Assembly (NCBI GenBank): GCA_965242785.1
Contig: CBDETA010000004.1
Location: 248,001-312,000 of the forward strand
Direction of reading: 5' to 3'
Origin: Maricaulis sp965242785
GTDB taxonomy: Bacteria; Pseudomonadota; Alphaproteobacteria; Caulobacterales; Maricaulaceae
Length of the DNA: 64,000 bases
Positions within the stretch are counted from its first letter, which is position 1, and each line of letters begins with the position of its first letter. A program made the position numbers and the translations under genes. The notes beneath the pieces were generated by a model. It searched no databases. It saw only the letters and a list, made by a program, of their open reading frames with translations, and was not told the DNA's origin. Positions 59,927 to 64,000 of the stretch are shown here, piece after piece.

Positions 59927-61183
59927 TCATTCCACCAATCTGACATCGCTGGGCACTTTGGGAGATTGCAGACCAACGCCGGTGCAATCCGTTGTGATGT
60001 TGGCATTGCCGCCGATCTCGACGGTGTAGCCGACCAGCTGCATGCAGCCATCCTGACCGGAAAAGTTCCCCAGGAAGCGGATATCGCTGGACGGGGTGTA
60101 GATCGCCCCGGTGATCTGGCTGCCGGCCGTGCCGTTGAAGACGTGGTCGACGCCGAAATCATCGCGGTCACCAAAGAAGGCAAGGCCGGAGAAGTCACCG
60201 GAAGTCGGCGCGGTGATCCGGATCTCGGCCCCGCCATTGAAACGGGCCCGCGCCCCGTCCGTGAAATAGAAGGTCACGCCCTCGGCCACCACATTCGCCT
60301 GCGCGCCGATCCGCAGATCGCCCCCATCAATCACATAGACCCCCGGCTCGAAGACATAGTCGCCAGTCAGGTTCAGACCGTTGCAGAAGCGCTTCACGCC
60401 GGACGCTCCCGCGGTCACCGTCACGGGACCGGAGTTGTTGCCGCCCCCGCCACCATTGATATTGCTACACGAGGACGGCATCGAGGGCGGTTCGACATCG
60501 GCATAGGGGTCCTGCGCCCGGGGCAGGTTGATCCGCGGCGCACGGCATTCCGTCAGCGTATAATCTGCCGACCCGCCGCCAACCTGGAAACCTCCCACCG
60601 AATTGATGCAGGGCGCCACGATATCGGTCGAGCCGCGCAGCAGCACGGCATCCTCGGCGATCGAGTTCGACATGATCTCGCATTCGATCAGCGCCACATT
60701 GGACGAGCCGAACAAGTCGATCGCCGCCCCTGCATCCGGGCTCAGGGCCAGCAGGCAGGCATCGGCCTCCTCCTGGTAGGTTGCCACGGCGCGCACGGAA
60801 ATCTGCACGGGCTCATCATTGAAGATCGCCGAAAACAGGCGCGGCAGGGACTGGTTCAGCACCACTTCCATGGAGCGCAAATTCTGGTTCTGGCCGGTCA
60901 GGGGTGGCGTATTGGCCGTCATGCTGCCCGCGGCAGCCTCAAACCCATGAAGTCGCGCCTCGGCCTCGGCTTCGGCCCGCGCTTGCCAGACCGGTTCGTG
61001 ATTGCGCAGCGAGACGGCCCCGGCATAGGCCGCCAGATCTGCCGCCGTCTGCGCCTCGCGCTGTCGGTATTGCCAGAAACCGGCCTCGACCCCCAGCCCG
61101 GCGCAACCGAGCACGACAGGCAGACACAAGGCGAAAACCACCGTCGTGTTCCCTGACCTGTCCTGGAACCAAGCTCGAAACAT
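59927..61183 (-). CDS. TadG-like protein with beta-helix-type C-terminal domain
   Basis: The 418-residue protein starts with a TadG-like segment (GNTTVVFALCLPVVLGCAGLGVEAG, one membrane helix) and continues with helical text containing AAYAGAVSLRNHE. From about residue 255 onward there are short repeated strands (GVYVIDGGDLRIGA, GVTFYFTDGARARFNGGAEIRI, QITGAIYTPSSDIRFLGN) that look like a right-handed beta-helix. This domain occurs in some large TadG proteins that protrude from the cell. It heads the TadG-TadE-TadE operon. No strong ribosome site precedes the ATG. Confidence 0.87.
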   Translation of the reverse strand: MFRAWFQDRSGNTTVVFALCLPVVLGCAGLGVEAGFWQYRQREAQTAADLAAYAGAVSLRNHEPVWQARAEAEAEARLHGFEAAAGSMTANTPPLTGQNQNLRSMEVVLNQSLPRLFSAIFNDEPVQISVRAVATYQEEADACLLALSPDAGAAIDLFGSSNVALIECEIMSNSIAEDAVLLRGSTDIVAPCINSVGGFQVGGGSADYTLTECRAPRINLPRAQDPYADVEPPSMPSSCSNINGGGGGNNSGPVTVTAGASGVKRFCNGLNLTGDYVFEPGVYVIDGGDLRIGAQANVVAEGVTFYFTDGARARFNGGAEIRITAPTSGDFSGLAFFGDRDDFGVDHVFNGTAGSQITGAIYTPSSDIRFLGNFSGQDGCMQLVGYTVEIGGNANITTDCTGVGLQSPKVPSDVRLVE

Positions 61184-61570
61184 GCTCTAACCCCAACTTC
61201 AGTCCAAGGCATACTGACGCTGAAAACTTCGCCGGACGTGAAGTCGCGAGGCCGATTTTTCGACAAGCTTTCAGCAGATTTTGGTAAAACTTTTTCTTCC
61301 TTTAAGTTTCTGAAATTTCAAATGGTTTTCAAACTTCACCCCACACCGGCCCGGCAACCGGAACGATTTTCGCGCCGCCGTTACACCGGCCTTTACCGAA
61401 CCCAGGGTTTGGCGTTCGCGATGGCATCGACTTCAGCGAGTATGGGGCAGGAAACCGGAAAAGGCGCCGCGGCCAGGTCGCAGGGATTAGTGAGTTGGAA
61501 ACCGTCTGCAATAACCGCGCCTTAATCCGCAACCATTAGAATTTTACCGAATAGCGGTGGAAATCCGGCC
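61184..61570. promoter_or_regulatory. AT-rich divergent region between the TadG-like operon and the VWA gene
   Basis: The 387-bp gap is AT-rich near 61250-61335 (for example TTGGTAAAACTTTTTCTTCC) and 61500-61560. It contains no gene. Two promoters are expected, one for each side. A CtrA-like half-site was looked for; AACCATT near 61532 matches it only partly. Confidence 0.4.
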
Positions 61571-63130
61571 ATGGCCCTTGCGCGCATTGTCAGCTTGATC
61601 ACGACCTTCCTCGGCGATCGCCGGGGCAATGTGGCCATGATCTTTGCCATTTCCCTGCTGCCCGTCACCCTGTTATCCGGCGGCGCTGTGGATCTCAGCC
61701 AGGCCATGAACGCCCGTTCCCGCCTGGCCCAGGCCCTGGATGCCGCGGCCCTGGCTGTCGGCGTCAACACAACACTGTCCGATGAAGATGCCCTTGGCAT
61801 CGCCAACGACTTTATCGCGGCGAACTATCCCTCGCGCGAGCTCGGCACGATCATGAATGTCGCTGTCCGGATCGACGAGGAGAGTGACACCGTCACCGTC
61901 ACGGGTGAAGCCCGTGTGCAGACGCTCTTCCTCGGCCTTGCCGGCTTGAACTACATCACCGTCCACTGGGAAAGTGAAGTCCAGCGCGCCCGCCAGCGCC
62001 TTGAGCTCGTCATGGTGCTCGACAATACCGGATCCATGAGCGGCTCAAAAATTCGCTCTTTGCGGGACAGTGCCGAATTGCTGACGGAAATTCTGTTTGA
62101 AGCGGCCGACCAAACCGGAGACGTCAAGATCGGTCTGGTCCCCTTTGCTGCGACCGTGAATGTCGGCACCAACTACGAGCGTGTCTGGTGGCTCGACCCG
62201 GATGCCATTTCGCCCCAGCATGCCGATTGGGCCGGTCCGGACGGCATCATCGAGGTCGAAGAATGCCAAGGCCGTGGCCGGCGCCGCCGCTGCACGACCC
62301 AGGAATACAACGTCAATCACTGGGAACTGTTCGACCTGGTCCGCAACTCGGCCTGGCAAGGCTGCGTCGAGGCCCGCCTGCCGCCGCACGACATCCAGGA
62401 CACGCCCCCGTCGGTCAGCAATCCACTGACGCTGTTCGTGCCGTATTTTTCTCCGGACGAGCCGGACATCGGCGGATTTTCCAACAGCTATCTGAATGAC
62501 GGCCTGTCCGGCGGTGTGAGCGAGCGCTTGCTGAACATTTTCAAGTACGAGAATGCCTCGGCCTACAATTCACGCACCAACCGGTCCTGCACCACCACGC
62601 CGATCACGCCCCTGACAACGAACCGGCGCACGATCGAGAACGCAATTGGTGACATGGAAGCCAGCGGCACCACCAATATTCCCAACGGGATCGGTTGGGG
62701 TGTGCGCGTTCTGTCGCCTGAAATTCCCTACACCGAAGGTGTGGACTGGGATGATGACGAGGTCATCAAGGCCATGGTCATCCTGACCGACGGTGACAAT
62801 GTCATGCGTGGTCGGAACACAGACCTGATGTCCGACTACGAGGCCTATGGCTATGCCGTGAACGGTCGGCTCGGCGTGCGGTCATCCTCGGGCGGCGTTC
62901 TGTCCAATGCGCTGGATGACCGCACTGAAGCGGCGTGCGCCTACGCCAAGTCCCGCGGCATCCGTGTCTACACGATCACCTTCCAGGTCTCGTCGAGTTC
63001 CACACGCACCCTGATGCGCGAATGTGCCTCGCATCCGAGCCTCTATTTCGACTCACCGTCGTCAGAAGCGCTCCAGGACGCCTTCGAGATGATCGCCGGC
63101 GACCTCACAAATCTGCGCCTGTCGCGCTAG
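61571..63130 (+). CDS. TadG-like protein with von Willebrand A domain
   Basis: The 519-residue protein has an N-terminal TadG-type segment (GNVAMIFAISLLPVTLLSGGAVDLSQAMNARS split over the helix), then a VWA domain at about residues 140-510. The metal-site motif DNTGSMSGSK lies near residue 150 and ILTDGDN near 405, so a divalent metal site (MIDAS) is plausible. A large loop of about 150 residues with an Arg-rich CQGRGRRRRC segment interrupts the domain. Such proteins may bind surfaces or other pilus parts. It is divergent from the TadG-TadE-TadE operon and likely works with it. Confidence 0.9.
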   Translation: MALARIVSLITTFLGDRRGNVAMIFAISLLPVTLLSGGAVDLSQAMNARSRLAQALDAAALAVGVNTTLSDEDALGIANDFIAANYPSRELGTIMNVAVRIDEESDTVTVTGEARVQTLFLGLAGLNYITVHWESEVQRARQRLELVMVLDNTGSMSGSKIRSLRDSAELLTEILFEAADQTGDVKIGLVPFAATVNVGTNYERVWWLDPDAISPQHADWAGPDGIIEVEECQGRGRRRRCTTQEYNVNHWELFDLVRNSAWQGCVEARLPPHDIQDTPPSVSNPLTLFVPYFSPDEPDIGGFSNSYLNDGLSGGVSERLLNIFKYENASAYNSRTNRSCTTTPITPLTTNRRTIENAIGDMEASGTTNIPNGIGWGVRVLSPEIPYTEGVDWDDDEVIKAMVILTDGDNVMRGRNTDLMSDYEAYGYAVNGRLGVRSSSGGVLSNALDDRTEAACAYAKSRGIRVYTITFQVSSSSTRTLMRECASHPSLYFDSPSSEALQDAFEMIAGDLTNLRLSR

Positions 63131-63136
63131 GCGCGA

Positions 63137-63709
63137 CTATTCGGCCGCGTCCGGCAGCCCGACCAGTTCCAGCTGGAAAACCAGGGCCTGATTGGGCCCG
63201 ATCGGGCCGACTCCGCGCGCGCCATAGGCCAGCTCACTCGGGATGTAGAGTTCCCAGACCTCACCGACACGCATCAGCGGCAACGCCTCGACCCAGCCCT
63301 CGATCAAACGGTCGGACGGGAAGGTCGCCGGTTCACCGCGTGAATAGGAGCTGTCGAACTCTTCGCCATTGGGAAATTGGCCGCGATAGTGAACCGTCAC
63401 ACGGTCACCGCTGACCGGTGAAGCCACATCGGCCGGACTTGCGACACGCACGCGGAGCATCAGACCCGATTCCAGCTCGAACACGCAGCGCTCATCACGC
63501 ACCTCGGCCAGATAGGCCTGCGAAGCAGCCGCATTGGTGGCCGGATCCCCGGTGGTCGGCCCGCCTTCAGTCAGCAGGATTTCCGTGCTGTCCGGTGTCG
63601 TACAGGCACGCGCAGCGGCCAGGACTTCAGCGTCGTTGGCGGGCCGGGCGGCCGAACAGGCGGCCATCAGCAGACCGGCGGCTGGCAGGGCAAACAGGGT
63701 GGACTTCAT
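63137..63709 (-). CDS. FKBP-type peptidyl-prolyl isomerase lipoprotein
   Basis: This 190-residue protein has a lipoprotein signal with the lipobox MAAC (Cys18) and a C-terminal FKBP domain at about residues 80-185: VTVHYRGQFPNGEEFDSSYSRG, then WVEALPLMRVGEVWELYIPSELAYG and LVFQLELVGL. It isomerises proline bonds in periplasmic proteins and acts as a chaperone. The N-terminal 60 residues have cysteines (CTTPD, RCVFEL) and no known fold. It ends seven bases from the VWA gene and is followed by an M16 peptidase on the same strand. Confidence 0.93.
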   Translation of the reverse strand: MKSTLFALPAAGLLMAACSAARPANDAEVLAAARACTTPDSTEILLTEGGPTTGDPATNAAASQAYLAEVRDERCVFELESGLMLRVRVASPADVASPVSGDRVTVHYRGQFPNGEEFDSSYSRGEPATFPSDRLIEGWVEALPLMRVGEVWELYIPSELAYGARGVGPIGPNQALVFQLELVGLPDAAE

Positions 63710-63715
63710 GTCAGG

Positions 63716-64000
63716 TCACTCCGGGGTGGATGGCTCGGTTTCACGCGGCAGGATGGTCACACGCCAGCTGCGGTCCGGCTGCAGATAGCTTGCCGCTAGC
63801 TCGATGAGCTCCTCGCGCGTGATGCTCTCATAGTCCTCCGTCAGCGCCCGGATCCGGTCAAGCCGCGCAGGATGCTGCCAGGACTGCGCCAACCAGCTCA
63901 TCCAGGCGCCATTATTCTCGAACGCGTTCTCGATCTGCTCCAGCAACGGACGGCGAGCCCGCAGCAGCTCGTCCTCGCTGATCTCGCCGGCCGCCAGCGC
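63716..64000 (-). CDS. M16 family (pitrilysin-like) peptidase, C-terminal end
   Basis: The open frame continues to the end of the window without a start, so the gene is cut. The visible 94 residues include ISEDELLRARRPLLEQIENA, ITREELIELAASYLQPDRSWRV and the end ILPRETEPSTPE. This is the typical C-terminal part of M16 zinc peptidases, where the last domain helps close on the substrate. The catalytic HxxEH lies outside the window. Its stop is six bases upstream of the FKBP gene start, so both are probably in one transcript. Confidence 0.82.
   Translation of the reverse strand, partial: ALAAGEISEDELLRARRPLLEQIENAFENNGAWMSWLAQSWQHPARLDRIRALTEDYESITREELIELAASYLQPDRSWRVTILPRETEPSTPE

Overview
The window is a high-GC, gene-dense chromosomal segment from an alphaproteobacterium, most probably a marine stalked or budding heterotroph of the Caulobacterales/Maricaulales (Maricaulis or Hyphomonadaceae type). 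This inference rests on a complete PhyR-NepR-EcfG general stress response locus, alphaproteobacterial cell-cycle proteins (an RcdA/DUF1465 protein and a TrcR/DUF1013 protein), three large TonB-dependent receptors, a SapC/cupin/flavin-halogenase cluster and sulfolipid synthase SqdB. I see no rRNA, tRNA, CRISPR array, insertion sequence, phage gene or replication origin.

Layout. 0-11.5 kb is lipid/acyl-CoA oriented: a double-domain TetR regulator, a TonB receptor, two MFS carriers, an SCP-x-like thiolase with its DUF35 partner, a classical thiolase and thioesterase TesB. 11.6-16.9 kb holds proline synthesis and uptake (proB, divergent from proC-proA-putP). 16.9-21.4 kb is the general stress response locus: a HisKA_2 kinase, ecfG and nepR on one strand and phyR on the other. 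A textbook EcfG promoter precedes phyR, and a second precedes a small acidic lipoprotein 0.7 kb beyond the end of phyR. 21.4-27.1 kb has a LytS/LytTR two-component pair and a second TonB receptor.

27.1-39.7 kb looks like a carbohydrate (probably pectin) scavenging island: halogenase, cupin and SapC genes downstream of a Xanth-Caul type TonB receptor with a LacI-type palindrome in its promoter region, then a hydratase, a surface pectate lyase and a three-gene TRAP transporter. 39.7-52.5 kb is mixed housekeeping: an XRE regulator, trcR, a quinone oxidoreductase, rcdA, rpmE, an esterase, a ccdAB toxin-antitoxin pair with its own operator, a MotA/OmpA-like inner-membrane pair, azoR, suhB, efp, a Sel1 protein, thiE and two tandem paralogous secreted proteins of unknown function. 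52.6-57.7 kb has glycolysis/gluconeogenesis genes (gap, pgk, fba) and sqdB. 57.7-64 kb has argE with a 50-residue downstream gene, TadE/TadG-type pilus-associated proteins, an FKBP lipoprotein and the cut end of an M16 peptidase.

Start codons were moved inward where a Shine-Dalgarno sequence or the family N-terminus supported it, notably GTG for proB, ecfG, the second TadE and the hydratase, and TTG for the esterase. Functions were assigned from motifs and remembered family features only; no database search was run.
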